Virus record (IMG/VR): IMGVR_UViG_3300028654_000018
Coordinates: 1 to 64,000 of that record
Origin: a virus
Direction: 5' to 3' (one strand)
DNA: 64,000 nucleotides
The position numbers and the translations under genes were made by a program. How positions within the stretch are numbered: the first letter of the stretch is position 1; every line of letters begins with the position of its first letter. A model generated the notes under the pieces. The model was given only the letters and a program-made list of their open reading frames with translations. It had not been told where the DNA came from and searched no databases. This document shows positions 1 through 8,261 of the stretch, piece by piece.

Positions 1-152
1 ACAGGAATTTTGGCGGCGTGTTCTTCTAGGCGACCCTTCATGCTTAATTCTTTACGGGCTTCTACTGCTTCACTAGAAAAGTATTCTAGACATGCAGGAA
101 GTTCACTCCAGTCGGCTGTTACTTTATAATACCAATCTTTATCTAGGGACAT
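1..152 (-). CDS. N-terminal part of a UvsY-like protein (runs off the left edge)
   Basis: Reading leftwards from ATG at 152, the frame stays open to the window edge (about 50 residues). The segment YFSSEAVEARKEL aligns with YYSNEYTNAKKDI of the complete protein encoded at 1120-1578, so the two are paralogues. That relative has the helical, charged make-up I associate with UvsY-type recombination mediators of T4-like phages, and uvsX lies nearby. The assignment to UvsY is inference; the paralogy is visible. The start directly abuts the stop of the small gene upstream (TAA-ATG). Confidence 0.55.
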   Translation of the reverse strand, partial: MSLDKDWYYKVTADWSELPACLEYFSSEAVEARKELSMKGRLEEHAAKIP

Positions 153-254
153 TTATTTTCCATATCCTTTAATCTTAGCTATTCTGAATAATATTGCAAT
201 GCCAATAATCAATAATATATTAAGAACGGGATGATTAGCAATAAATTCGAGCAT
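153..254 (-). CDS. 33-aa single-span membrane peptide
   Basis: A 33-residue frame with one hydrophobic segment (about residues 10-24, rich in I, L, A) and a basic C-terminus (RIAKIKGYGK). Its start overlaps the stop of the gene upstream in a TAATG arrangement and its own stop touches the next ATG at 152, so it is translationally coupled on both sides. Function unknown; no homology recognised. Confidence 0.55.
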   Translation of the reverse strand: MLEFIANHPVLNILLIIGIAILFRIAKIKGYGK

Positions 255-412
255 TATTTCTCTCTTTTGAGAAGGAGAAAACTCTTAGATGTTCCAGGTA
301 GAATAGTAATCAATTCCCAACCTTCTTCACCCAATACATTTAATTGCTTCGGCAAGTTAACTAACGGGCCTGCAACTTCTACTACATCATATTCAAATTT
401 TTTCTTACTCAT
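254..412 (-). CDS. DUF4177-like small protein, 52 aa
   Basis: The 52-residue product has the pattern FEYDVVEV...LPKQLNVLGEEGWELITILPG, the beta-helix-beta outline with the GWEL motif typical of DUF4177-type proteins, whose function is unknown. It overlaps the stop of the upstream gene by 8 nt and couples to the next gene by TAATG. Family call rests on the GWEL core only. Confidence 0.65.
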   Translation of the reverse strand: MSKKKFEYDVVEVAGPLVNLPKQLNVLGEEGWELITILPGTSKSFLLLKREK

Positions 413-656
413 CGTACTCCGCCTCTTCTTCTATCTTAGGTTCTGCATGTTCTTCCGTAATTAATCGAATAGCATCATCCAAATCAATGTCCGTGCCAAT
501 AGCATCTTCTAGTTCTTTAATATCCTCGATAAAATCATGATCGAGAAGGACTTCGATCATAGCAGCAGCAACATCTTCACGCTTTTTTTCTGGGATATGT
601 TCTCTTACGGCTTCCCACAAGTCAACCAGCATATTTCCTACGACAGCATTAGTCAT
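405..656 (-). CDS. acidic hypothetical protein, 83 aa
   Basis: Helical protein with a strongly acidic second half (EDIKELEDAIGTDIDLDD... and a C-terminal EEEAEYDE tail). No membrane segment or known motif. It heads the small-gene cluster that leads into the UvsY-like gene at the left edge and lies 18 nt downstream of the AIG2-like gene, probably in the same transcript. Function unknown. Confidence 0.7.
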   Translation of the reverse strand: MTNAVVGNMLVDLWEAVREHIPEKKREDVAAAMIEVLLDHDFIEDIKELEDAIGTDIDLDDAIRLITEEHAEPKIEEEAEYDE

Positions 657-674
657 TCGTTGCTCCTATTGTTA

Positions 675-1127
675 TTAATCCCACCAAATTTTTAAACTCT
701 TTGAAAGCGATCTTACACAAGATACTCTATTCGGATGATCGTTTCGTATGACATCTAATAGAAGCTTCCCGTCATCTTCCATATTAAAAATATATGCGTC
801 TGCGCATTCTATCTTACTTTCACTCGGAATGTCAATTAGATCATCTACATAAAGAGTTATAGTTTGTCTCGTATATAGTCTAGGATGACCTTCGAATTCA
901 TCTAACAATGCTAAAACTTCTGGCGTTACAGAAAAAATCTCACCACCAATAGCATAATTACCATATATCATACCTGGAAACGTACCAAAATCTAATAAAT
1001 CATAATTCTTAGTAGTCTGTGCCTGATATTTATGTTCGGCTAGACCTTGTGCTATAGCGGCATCAATAATTTCTGCTCTTTTCCCAAAAAGAGAGCCGTA
1101 TACAAATATGTTTATGCGATCAGTCAT
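675..1127 (-). CDS. gamma-glutamylcyclotransferase-like (AIG2/GGCT) protein
   Basis: 150 aa. The N-terminus IFVYGSLF is the diagnostic VYGSL substrate loop of the GGCT/AIG2 fold; the region LLDEFEGHPRLYTRQTI matches the (D/E)xxEG...Y.R block. Family members cleave gamma-glutamyl-amines or release 5-oxoproline; related proteins are frequent in T4-like phages with no established role. The start overlaps the stop of the UvsY-like gene by 8 nt, so it is in the recombination operon. Expected catalytic acid is likely the Glu in DEFEG. Confidence 0.8.
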   Translation of the reverse strand: MTDRINIFVYGSLFGKRAEIIDAAIAQGLAEHKYQAQTTKNYDLLDFGTFPGMIYGNYAIGGEIFSVTPEVLALLDEFEGHPRLYTRQTITLYVDDLIDIPSESKIECADAYIFNMEDDGKLLLDVIRNDHPNRVSCVRSLSKSLKIWWD

Positions 1128-1578
1128 AATTTACCACAATATATAAATCATCTTTACGAAGTCTAGAACAAAGATTAACAGAAGCACTTTTTATATGTAG
1201 TCCTTTGAGTATACCCAGATATAAATTTCTAATCAGTGCAAGTTCATTTATTGTTGATTCTAATGATTTTACATTATCGTCTAAATTAATGAGATAATCA
1301 ATATTTGAGTTAGGTATAGTTTCTATGAATTTTTTATATAATGTTCGTCTAAGATTTGACTCCTTAACGTTAAGTATTTTTAAAATAGCATCGAGGTCTT
1401 GTAACTGAGATAAACGATGCTCAAAAATGTGACTTGTACCTAATTTTTCTCTTTCTAGTTTATATAAAGATATTTCGATATCTTTTTTAGCATTTGTATA
1501 TTCATTAGAATAATAAATAATTGCATCGGCAATAGCAGAAGGATTACTTTTTATTTTTTGTGCCCATGAGACTACCAT
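1120..1578 (-). CDS. UvsY-like recombination mediator candidate, 152 aa
   Basis: All-helical protein with EHRLSQLQDLDAILKILNV in the middle and INELALIRNLYLGILKGL near the C-terminus. Its length (152 aa) is close to T4 UvsY (137 aa), and it sits two genes from uvsX. UvsY loads UvsX on gp32-coated single strands. The assignment comes from helical pattern and context and has not been shown by alignment. A second, N-terminally similar copy begins at 152. It overlaps the upstream nuclease gene by 7 nt. Confidence 0.5.
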   Translation of the reverse strand: MVVSWAQKIKSNPSAIADAIIYYSNEYTNAKKDIEISLYKLEREKLGTSHIFEHRLSQLQDLDAILKILNVKESNLRRTLYKKFIETIPNSNIDYLINLDDNVKSLESTINELALIRNLYLGILKGLHIKSASVNLCSRLRKDDLYIVVNYD

Positions 1579-2618
1579 TTGAATTCTTCTGGTATTTCTT
1601 TGGCCACTTCATGCATATAGCCATCAATAATAAAAAATCCAGTATCACACTTATAATGTTTGACCGCAGCATATAATTTAACTGCATTATGCATTTGCAG
1701 TAAAAAATCACGGCCATTTTTATTAAAAATCCAACCGCTTTTAATCTCATATATGCATCTACCACCGAACTCATCACAGATCATATAATCAGGAAAATAA
1801 TTACGAATTTTTTTCTTAATAGGACAAAAATATTTAACAGGATCTGGACGGGTTACATGAATTTTCATCCACTCTAATCCCCATTCTCTACAAACATCAT
1901 CTAAAAATTCTAATTCATATGAACTTTGATAACAAATATTGGTTTCTTTATATGAAAGAAGACCCTTGTATTGTTTTTGTTGTCTTTCATATAATGTGGT
2001 TCCATTAACATCTAAGTCTTCATATAGTGTCTTATGAATTTTTTTACGATGTGCAACTGCTTGTGAGACTATTTCACCATTGTATTCAACGAGAGTTGTT
2101 CGCATCGTATTATTTCTTTTACTTGCTTTATCTTGACGTATTACCATTTTTTCTAGCGGATTAAGACTATTGTAATTTTTATCTCTTTCTTGAACCCATA
2201 ATACTGCATTTTTTAATCCAGTTGCTACATCGATTTCATTGCCTAATTTTACTCGATCTGCAACAACACGTTTAGATACCTCAGGATCTAGCATTTTAGA
2301 TATTTTTAAGCCTACTGCCTCATAATGCGGCAATCCTGTTTCTTCATCTATTTTATTTTGTAAAGCATTACTTCTTTTAACAGCAATATCCTTTGCGTAA
2401 GTATTCCCAGTTTTTGGATTTATTTCTAGTTTCCCGGCACTCATATTTTTTTTAACACTCGCGCATTTATGCACAGTTATACTACAACAAAATTTTTCAT
2501 TATCTTGATAATCAATTCTGCGATATAATGCATTACTTTGACAACCATAATCACAGAGTTTTTTCTCCGTATTATCAAATATCGCAAAATTAGTTTTTGT
2601 TAATGATTTTTTAGTCAT
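1572..2618 (-). CDS. putative mobile endonuclease, Cys-rich N-terminus plus PD-(D/E)XK-like C-terminus
   Basis: 348 aa. The first 55 residues hold five Cys and His residues (CDYGC, CC, HKC) that could form a treble-clef zinc site. Residues about 225-295 read SSYELEFLDDV ... NYFPDYMI ... GRCIYEIKSGW, the Glu / PD / ExK spacing of a PD-(D/E)XK nuclease. The middle contains repeated basic helices, as in DNA-binding modules of phage homing enzymes. It is inserted between uvsX and the UvsY-like gene, a classic site for mobile nucleases in T4-like phages. The nuclease call is inference from motif spacing. Confidence 0.65.
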   Translation of the reverse strand: MTKKSLTKTNFAIFDNTEKKLCDYGCQSNALYRRIDYQDNEKFCCSITVHKCASVKKNMSAGKLEINPKTGNTYAKDIAVKRSNALQNKIDEETGLPHYEAVGLKISKMLDPEVSKRVVADRVKLGNEIDVATGLKNAVLWVQERDKNYNSLNPLEKMVIRQDKASKRNNTMRTTLVEYNGEIVSQAVAHRKKIHKTLYEDLDVNGTTLYERQQKQYKGLLSYKETNICYQSSYELEFLDDVCREWGLEWMKIHVTRPDPVKYFCPIKKKIRNYFPDYMICDEFGGRCIYEIKSGWIFNKNGRDFLLQMHNAVKLYAAVKHYKCDTGFFIIDGYMHEVAKEIPEEFKW

Positions 2619-2624
2619 AGTCTA

Positions 2625-3722
2625 TTATTCATCATCTTCTGGAGCTTCGATTTCTGCTGCGGCAACAGCCTTATTATGCGCTTCTGCATAAGCAGGATAG
2701 TCTCCCATCAACATAACAAACTGGTCATTGGTAATATTTTTTCTAAATTCCAGAAAACTACCAGATTTACCATTATATGAATAACGGTTGCCATCCTTTT
2801 TCAACATGCCTTCATCCAAGAAAAATTCAAAAAGACCAGACTCTGGAACCATCCCAGATTCAAATGGAATTTTGATTTCTACTTTCTTGAATAGTGCTTT
2901 ATGATTGAAGCGTGACTTAAACACAGTACACATAGCTCGTATACCATTAACGTCACTTACCTTTGCGCCACTTTCATCTTCTTTCAACTTACCCTTGCGC
3001 ATAGCAACTACAATACTCGCAGCGAAGATTTGGCCATCGCCTCCGGTTATAATGTCGTCGGGCGAATAGGGGTCCTGTGACACCGATGTATGCTGAGTGC
3101 AGACTAATCCAATATTCCAATCAGCAATTAAATTAACGCACTGTGTAATGAGTGCTTTAATTGCCTTTGCTTTAGTTCCGAAAGTTCCTTTAGATACATT
3201 GCCCGATGCAAACTGTTCCTGTGCAACTGGATCAGAGAGCATTCCTAGAGAGTCGATAACAAAAAGCACACCAGGACGATCACTTTCTGGCACGTCTGTA
3301 TATTGTTCTTTATATCCTTTGACGAACATATCAATGAATTGTGCTGCATCATTGATCATTGCAATATTAACTTTAAGCAATTTATCTTCATCTGTATTAA
3401 CGCCTAGCTTTTTAAGCCAATCTTCATCGATAGCATTTTCTGTATCAACGATGACACACATAATTCCTTGTGCTTGTGCATTCTTAACAAGATTTGCGCT
3501 TGTGATATATGATTTGCCTGAACCACTACGACCAGCTAGAATTGTGACCTTTGACAGTGGTACTCCCTTGAAAAAATCTCCACTGATGAGATAATTCAAT
3601 GCATAATTTCCTGTATCAACCCAAGTTGTCGGATCACGAAATCCGATGCTAATACCATCGATACTTTTGGTAAGTGATTTTCTAAATTTACTTAAATCCA
3701 TAGTCTTTGTGATTTTTGCCAT
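2625..3722 (-). CDS. uvsX: UvsX RecA-like recombinase
   Basis: 365 aa. Walker A GRSGSGKS at residues 64-71, Walker B-type strand GVLFVIDSLG at about 151-160, and the RecA-core segment GLVCTQHTS form the ATPase core of the UvsX/RecA family. UvsX polymerises on single-stranded DNA and catalyses strand exchange for recombination-dependent replication with gp32 and UvsY. The C-terminal tail is acidic (EAPEDDE). It starts 2 nt after the stop of a 58-aa gene, downstream of gene 32, so the single-strand binding protein and recombinase are neighbours. Confidence 0.95.
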   Translation of the reverse strand: MAKITKTMDLSKFRKSLTKSIDGISIGFRDPTTWVDTGNYALNYLISGDFFKGVPLSKVTILAGRSGSGKSYITSANLVKNAQAQGIMCVIVDTENAIDEDWLKKLGVNTDEDKLLKVNIAMINDAAQFIDMFVKGYKEQYTDVPESDRPGVLFVIDSLGMLSDPVAQEQFASGNVSKGTFGTKAKAIKALITQCVNLIADWNIGLVCTQHTSVSQDPYSPDDIITGGDGQIFAASIVVAMRKGKLKEDESGAKVSDVNGIRAMCTVFKSRFNHKALFKKVEIKIPFESGMVPESGLFEFFLDEGMLKKDGNRYSYNGKSGSFLEFRKNITNDQFVMLMGDYPAYAEAHNKAVAAAEIEAPEDDE

Positions 3723-3723
3723 G

Positions 3724-3900
3724 TTACATTGCCTCCCACTCAGTTGTTTTTATTGCTGTATCTTTATTGCTGCTATTAAGACGCGCAATAATTTCAGCAT
3801 CGATTAATAGTTTAGCTTGTTCTAAAGCAACAATATCATTTTTCATAGATGCTGCTTTTTCTATAAAATAAATCATATCTTTTAGTTGATCTTCGGTCAT
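3724..3900 (-). CDS. 58-aa helical hypothetical protein
   Basis: A 58-residue helical protein (MTEDQLKDMIYFIEKAA...) with a preceding GGAGAG ribosome binding site just downstream of the gene 32 hairpin. The stop lies next to the uvsX start, so it is coupled to the recombinase. No recognised family. Confidence 0.7.
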   Translation of the reverse strand: MTEDQLKDMIYFIEKAASMKNDIVALEQAKLLIDAEIIARLNSSNKDTAIKTTEWEAM

Positions 3901-3914
3901 AAATTCTCTCCTAA

Positions 3915-3949
3915 AAGAATTGGTTGGAGTAGTAATGCCTACCCCAACC
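3915..3949 (-). terminator. hairpin with T-run after gene 32
   Basis: Minus-strand RNA forms an 11-bp stem (GGTTGGGGTAG with CTACTCCAACC, loop GCATTA) followed by AATTCTTTT. It lies 16 nt past the gene 32 stop, where it can terminate or stabilise the abundant gene 32 message before uvsX. Confidence 0.7.
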
Positions 3950-3964
3950 GCATCTCATTCAATA

Positions 3965-4975
3965 TTACTTCTTATTGTTCTTGAGTTGTTGCAATAAATC
4001 CTGGACTGATTGCTTTTGTCCACCAGCAGATGTTGTTGCAGTAGCAGTTCTAACTACTGGCTGTGCAACTGGCGTTTCATCAACTTCATCAGATGAATCA
4101 TCGGCTTCTTCGACAACTACTGACTTCTTAGAAACAGTTGTATGTGTTCCAGAACCTGCTGTTGCAGACTTTGCTTCACCATCATTGTCATCTAGACCGT
4201 ATGGTTTATAGAACTTGCCATATTTTTCTGCGTCATATGCTTCACCAGCCATACTATCACAGAACATTTCCATGATAACTGCTTGTGCTTGTTCATCTGG
4301 CTTCTTCGGCAAATAAGTTGACAAATCAGCGAGTGGGAATGCTTCGAGTGCAGCTACTTCGGCATCAGTTAATGACGAAGACTTACGCGACCACTTTGAA
4401 GTCGTATAATCGGCCCACTTACCCTGCGTTGTTTTATTGATATAGAAATCTACGCCATTTACGAAATCTGTTGGCATATCTTCCATTTCTGGATCCATTA
4501 AACCTGCTTGAATCATCTTCATCAACTTTGCATTGACATTGAAGCGACGAATTGGATTTTCCGGAGTTACATCATCTTTCACGCCATTGTTACGAACGAA
4601 ACCATGAAGAATAAATGACTTCTTTTTGTAATAGACCCGAGCAGTATCTTCGTCGGTCTTCCAAAGAGGCTTGATTTCTTCCTGAATTGGACATTTTTCG
4701 CCGTACATTTGCATACATGGCACATTAACGATTGTTTGATTTGTATTCTTACCACGAATTCCAGCGAATGGTAGCTTAATCATTAGCTTTTCTACCCAGA
4801 AGAAACCATCACCTGATTCGGCGCCGTTTGGCAAGAAGCGAATAGTCGAGCTTCCACCGTCTGCTAAATCCCAAAAAGGATAATTGGCGCCGTCTTGTGT
4901 TTTCTTTCCTGAGAATGTGGCCTTCTCTTGTTGTGCATGGATCTTAGCGCGGAGTTCGGATAATTTATTTGACAT
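3965..4975 (-). CDS. 32: gp32 single-stranded DNA-binding protein
   Basis: 336 aa, against about 300 for T4 gp32. The N-terminus is basic and helical; the core contains FWDLADGGSSTIRFLPNG and the short Cys pair in PCMQMYGEKCPI where T4 has its zinc knuckle, although the full Cys/His set of T4 is not evident. Residues about 275-310 are acidic (EEADDSSDEVDE) as in the gp32 tail that recruits other replication proteins, followed by a conserved-looking C-terminal helix SVQDLLQQLKN. The gene has its own promoter-like sequence upstream and a terminator downstream, as in T4. Confidence 0.9.
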   Translation of the reverse strand: MSNKLSELRAKIHAQQEKATFSGKKTQDGANYPFWDLADGGSSTIRFLPNGAESGDGFFWVEKLMIKLPFAGIRGKNTNQTIVNVPCMQMYGEKCPIQEEIKPLWKTDEDTARVYYKKKSFILHGFVRNNGVKDDVTPENPIRRFNVNAKLMKMIQAGLMDPEMEDMPTDFVNGVDFYINKTTQGKWADYTTSKWSRKSSSLTDAEVAALEAFPLADLSTYLPKKPDEQAQAVIMEMFCDSMAGEAYDAEKYGKFYKPYGLDDNDGEAKSATAGSGTHTTVSKKSVVVEEADDSSDEVDETPVAQPVVRTATATTSAGGQKQSVQDLLQQLKNNKK

Positions 4976-5046
4976 GGGTTTTCCCTTTTTCTATTGAGTT
5001 AATTTAAGAATGTTTTATAGAACATACAAACTATAATATTGAGACT

Positions 5047-5073
5047 ATAATACTTCTCAGATAGCATAGTCAA
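5047..5073 (-). promoter_or_regulatory. sigma70-type promoter upstream of gene 32
   Basis: Minus-strand TTGACT (5068-5073), 15-nt spacer and TATTAT (5047-5052) stand about 70 nt before the gene 32 start. A host-type promoter; spacing one or two nt short of ideal. Confidence 0.5.
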
Positions 5074-5125
5074 ATTTATTTAATGCGGATATTTGAATGG
5101 TTATGAAACTATTTTAGGTAAGAAA

Positions 5126-5503
5126 TTATCTTAATAATTCTGCGATTTGCGCGGATAGTTTTTCATCTCTAGGAGCATCTGGTAAATCAGCATCTGTTAA
5201 TGCTCGAATGTTTGTAATAGATACACCTTCATTATTTTTAAAACGATCAATAACATCTTCTGCTGAACCTTTTCCATCGGCATCTATAAGATCGCCACCA
5301 CTAAGATGTAATGCAGCATGATGAGCAATATTTCTATTACATAGAACAATAATATCTCCGCCAAACTTGATTTGCAATGCTCTAGCAAAAATAACGCAAC
5401 CACCGTCAAATGGCCCAATACTATAAGCATCATTCAGCAATTTATAAATTTTATTTGAATTTGGTCCGAGGAAACTTTCATTTAAGAGTTCTGAGATTTT
5501 CAT
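5126..5503 (-). CDS. thiol-peptidase-like protein with MKISELLNE leader
   Basis: 125 aa. After the leader MKISELLNE, the body carries DGGCVIFARAL, then AHHAALHL, then DLIDADGK: a Cys, His, Asp order and spacing that suggests a papain-like fold. The leader recurs on several unrelated proteins in this window and resembles T4 capsid-targeting peptides, which are cut after L/I-x-E. I infer a packaged effector; the enzymatic call is tentative. It is coupled head to tail with the ART-like gene (start at 5503, upstream stop at 5504). Confidence 0.55.
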   Translation of the reverse strand: MKISELLNESFLGPNSNKIYKLLNDAYSIGPFDGGCVIFARALQIKFGGDIIVLCNRNIAHHAALHLSGGDLIDADGKGSAEDVIDRFKNNEGVSITNIRALTDADLPDAPRDEKLSAQIAELLR

Positions 5504-5854
5504 TTAAACATCCTGTAAAACAGAAATATACTGTGTGGGGATAGTTTTATCAGTGATATATTCCCAAGCTGCGTGTGGATGTTGATGTATCCCTGTAAAT
5601 GTGCTAGGCACTATGATTTTTAAAATAGCAAGAAGATCATCTTCAAATTCATCTTCCATCCAGTTCATAATTGCTTCTTCTACATCATCGAGCGTTTTAA
5701 ACAAATATATATTTTCTTTTATCTCTCCCAACTTCGATGATCTTCTACCAATTCCTGGAACAAGACCGTCTCTCAGGATGTAGGGAATATTCTTCTTTGG
5801 AGTTACGTGATAATAAACTTGCTCGTGATTTTCTAGTAGGTCCGAAATCTTCAT
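5504..5854 (-). CDS. ADP-ribosyltransferase-fold protein with MKISDLLEN leader
   Basis: 116 aa. YYHVTPKKNIPYILRDGLVP at residues 14-33 is the H-T...I...GL.P block of KptA/DarT-like ADP-ribosyltransferase folds, and WEYITDKTIPTQYI near the end fits the closing strand that often carries the Glu. T4 packages the ADP-ribosyltransferase Alt in the head behind a short cleaved N-terminal peptide; the leader here looks analogous. Target unknown. Six nt separate it from the 787-aa gene upstream. Confidence 0.6.
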   Translation of the reverse strand: MKISDLLENHEQVYYHVTPKKNIPYILRDGLVPGIGRRSSKLGEIKENIYLFKTLDDVEEAIMNWMEDEFEDDLLAILKIIVPSTFTGIHQHPHAAWEYITDKTIPTQYISVLQDV

Positions 5855-5859
5855 AACAG

Positions 5860-8223
5860 TTATCTCGGCAAGAATTTTCTAGATTTCGTATAAAGTACCG
5901 ATCCACGTGCCAATGATTCTGCAAAATCTTGATAGCTCTCACCCAACTTTTCGCTATAAAATGTCTTGGCAAATACCACGTTTGGTTCCGAAAGATTTAA
6001 TGCTTCTGCGAGTGTGCTTGCGCGTGAAGTATTAAGTTCTTTCATAAAATCTGACAAACCTTCTAAAATACTGTTAAATGAAGTATGTAGTTTTACATTA
6101 GATTCATCTTCAGAGATTGGATACTTCTTTTTAAGACCACGAATCTTTTTGATATCTTCTGAAAGGGTAAGAATTTTGTTAGATGTATCGTCGAATAATG
6201 ACCCACCGGAATTAACATGGTTCGCAATAGCTCTGGCGCACATAAGGCTCTTTGTTTCGATTAGTCTACGTTCTCCATTTAAACTTTCGACATATAATGA
6301 CTTAACATTACGTGAACGTGCGCCATGTCCTTCATCAACTACTTTCTTAGAGTGACGAATGATTACGCGAGCATTTTTTGCCTTCGGATTTACATGATAT
6401 GAAGAGCGCGATGTACCGTATCTTTGATATTTTGCGGCTTCTGTAATTGATTTAGAATCCTGTTCCCATTGAAATGCTTTGCCTAGTAGCATATCTTCAT
6501 TTCCTAGGCGTCTCCATCTAGATATACCCATGCCGCGATTTAAATTTTCTACTTCTATATCGCCGTCTCTTGACCGAATATCTATTTCTTCGCGTGAGTA
6601 TGGATATTCTGCCGGTCTAGTATATTTTTCGGCAAAACGATAGAGCAAATCTTGTTCATCTTCTGGCAATGTACTACCAGGAATTTTTTTAAGTGCAACC
6701 GTATTCTCATCAATGGACTCCGCATAATCACCAGATGTAACACGATCAGAAATATCTCCACATGCAACCCACAATAGACGAACTTTATTCATATTTTCAT
6801 CTAGTAGTTCTACCGCATCCCAAGCGCCGTATTCTTTTAATTCCTGTGCAATTGTTTCAGGATTTAATTTTGATATCTGCTCATTAATATATGGCTTTTT
6901 AAGAAGAGCAGCAATCTCATCGTAACAATCACCTGCATGATGTACACTTTCGGCATCACTAAGTCTAATTTGCATTTCGATGCGTCCCGAACTTGTCGAA
7001 AACCATTTTAAATCATTTTCTGGCTTACCTTTGAACGGAACTACATCTTCTTTCAAATCATCTTCTACTTTTTTGTTACGACGAGTTTTCTTTTTCATTA
7101 ATTTACTGTCTTCTTCGGGTTCATGTGACTTATATGGACGTTCCCATTGTAGTTTGTAATTGATACTTCCTGGATTTTCAGTAGCAGAAACATTTGCTAA
7201 AGTTTTTGGTTTAACTTTGTGTGACGGAAATGGAACAACATCTTCCATAACAGTTTCATATTGTGATACATAATGATCGAAGATTTCATCAGATGCATTC
7301 TCTAATTGTGCTAGTTCATGATCCATCATTGTTGCATCATCGCCTTGAAGAAATACATTTTTTCCAGTATGTTTATTTTGAAGAACAATACCAAATCTAA
7401 CGTTGGCTGCAACATAATTTTCTGTTTCTCTGATTGTATTTTTGTACCAAGGTTGTGTAACTACGGGATCGTGCCCTTCTGATTTATCGCTGGCATCTTC
7501 GACCATATCATTAATCCAACCGTAATCTTTATTAAATGTATCTCGATTAACAAGGGCTACATTCGGATGAGCATGTTTAAAATGTTCTGCTGATTTTTTA
7601 TCAGAGAATTTTTTGACTAGTTCGCCAGTTTCTGGATTGACTGCGAATAAAGCCGAGTCAAACATAGGACTTTCATTTACGTCAGTTCCCTGTGCTAATT
7701 CTATAGAATGAATTTTTGAATATGGATATTTTTTAATCACTCTCTTTCTTGCGCCCGCTTCAGAATCAGCATCGATTAAGCGACTTGTTTGTTTTGCATC
7801 GGGTCTGTGACCGCCGCTAATCCAAACTATGTATTTGTTTTTATAGCTTTCATTCATAGAGCTAATTTCCATCTCTTGTTTAGCTTTAGGAAGATATGCT
7901 AGGTCTTTTGGCTCGATATTTTTGCCGAATTCACGAATAGTTACTGTGCTACCATATGAAATAGTGATACTTTTGATAGTTTTGAGAAGTTTTTCTAGCT
8001 TATCGTCGATCCCTTCAGACTTATAGACTACGACTTGTGAATATTCATTGGATTCATTTTCCGGCAATCTAAGCATAACGGAATCTTGTGATGCTTTGTC
8101 TTTAGCATAGATATAAGCAGCCAATTCAGGATTAGCGATAGGACCGTTACCATCTTCGGTATAGAGTTCGATCAAATAACCGAATCCTTTTAATGAATTA
8201 AAGAGTTCTGTGCCGAGTTTCAT
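5860..8223 (-). CDS. large putative virion-internal protein, 787 aa
   Basis: Begins MKLGTELFNS, a degenerate version of the leader seen on its neighbours. The chain is a string of short charged modules: IVWISGGHRPDAKQTSRLI (about 130-150), two copies of a DVVPF motif (about 345 and 395, the second EDVVPFKGK), a basic stretch KKKTRRNKK, and possible L/I-x-E-A cleavage sites (SITEAAKY, TLAEALN). It lies directly downstream of the terminase and upstream of two leader-bearing genes. I do not recognise the family; packaged or scaffold-like role is inference. Confidence 0.6.
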   Translation of the reverse strand: MKLGTELFNSLKGFGYLIELYTEDGNGPIANPELAAYIYAKDKASQDSVMLRLPENESNEYSQVVVYKSEGIDDKLEKLLKTIKSITISYGSTVTIREFGKNIEPKDLAYLPKAKQEMEISSMNESYKNKYIVWISGGHRPDAKQTSRLIDADSEAGARKRVIKKYPYSKIHSIELAQGTDVNESPMFDSALFAVNPETGELVKKFSDKKSAEHFKHAHPNVALVNRDTFNKDYGWINDMVEDASDKSEGHDPVVTQPWYKNTIRETENYVAANVRFGIVLQNKHTGKNVFLQGDDATMMDHELAQLENASDEIFDHYVSQYETVMEDVVPFPSHKVKPKTLANVSATENPGSINYKLQWERPYKSHEPEEDSKLMKKKTRRNKKVEDDLKEDVVPFKGKPENDLKWFSTSSGRIEMQIRLSDAESVHHAGDCYDEIAALLKKPYINEQISKLNPETIAQELKEYGAWDAVELLDENMNKVRLLWVACGDISDRVTSGDYAESIDENTVALKKIPGSTLPEDEQDLLYRFAEKYTRPAEYPYSREEIDIRSRDGDIEVENLNRGMGISRWRRLGNEDMLLGKAFQWEQDSKSITEAAKYQRYGTSRSSYHVNPKAKNARVIIRHSKKVVDEGHGARSRNVKSLYVESLNGERRLIETKSLMCARAIANHVNSGGSLFDDTSNKILTLSEDIKKIRGLKKKYPISEDESNVKLHTSFNSILEGLSDFMKELNTSRASTLAEALNLSEPNVVFAKTFYSEKLGESYQDFAESLARGSVLYTKSRKFLPR

Positions 8224-8261
8224 TAGATAATCCTATTAAGCATTGTGTTATATTCTATTTA

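Noticed and set aside
231-464. 77-codon plus-strand frame at the left end
   Set aside because: Opposite a DUF4177-like gene and a TAATG-coupled chain of small minus-strand genes.
3097-3594. 165-codon open frame on the plus strand inside uvsX
   Set aside because: Lies entirely antisense to the RecA core, has no ribosome binding site and its composition mirrors uvsX codons.
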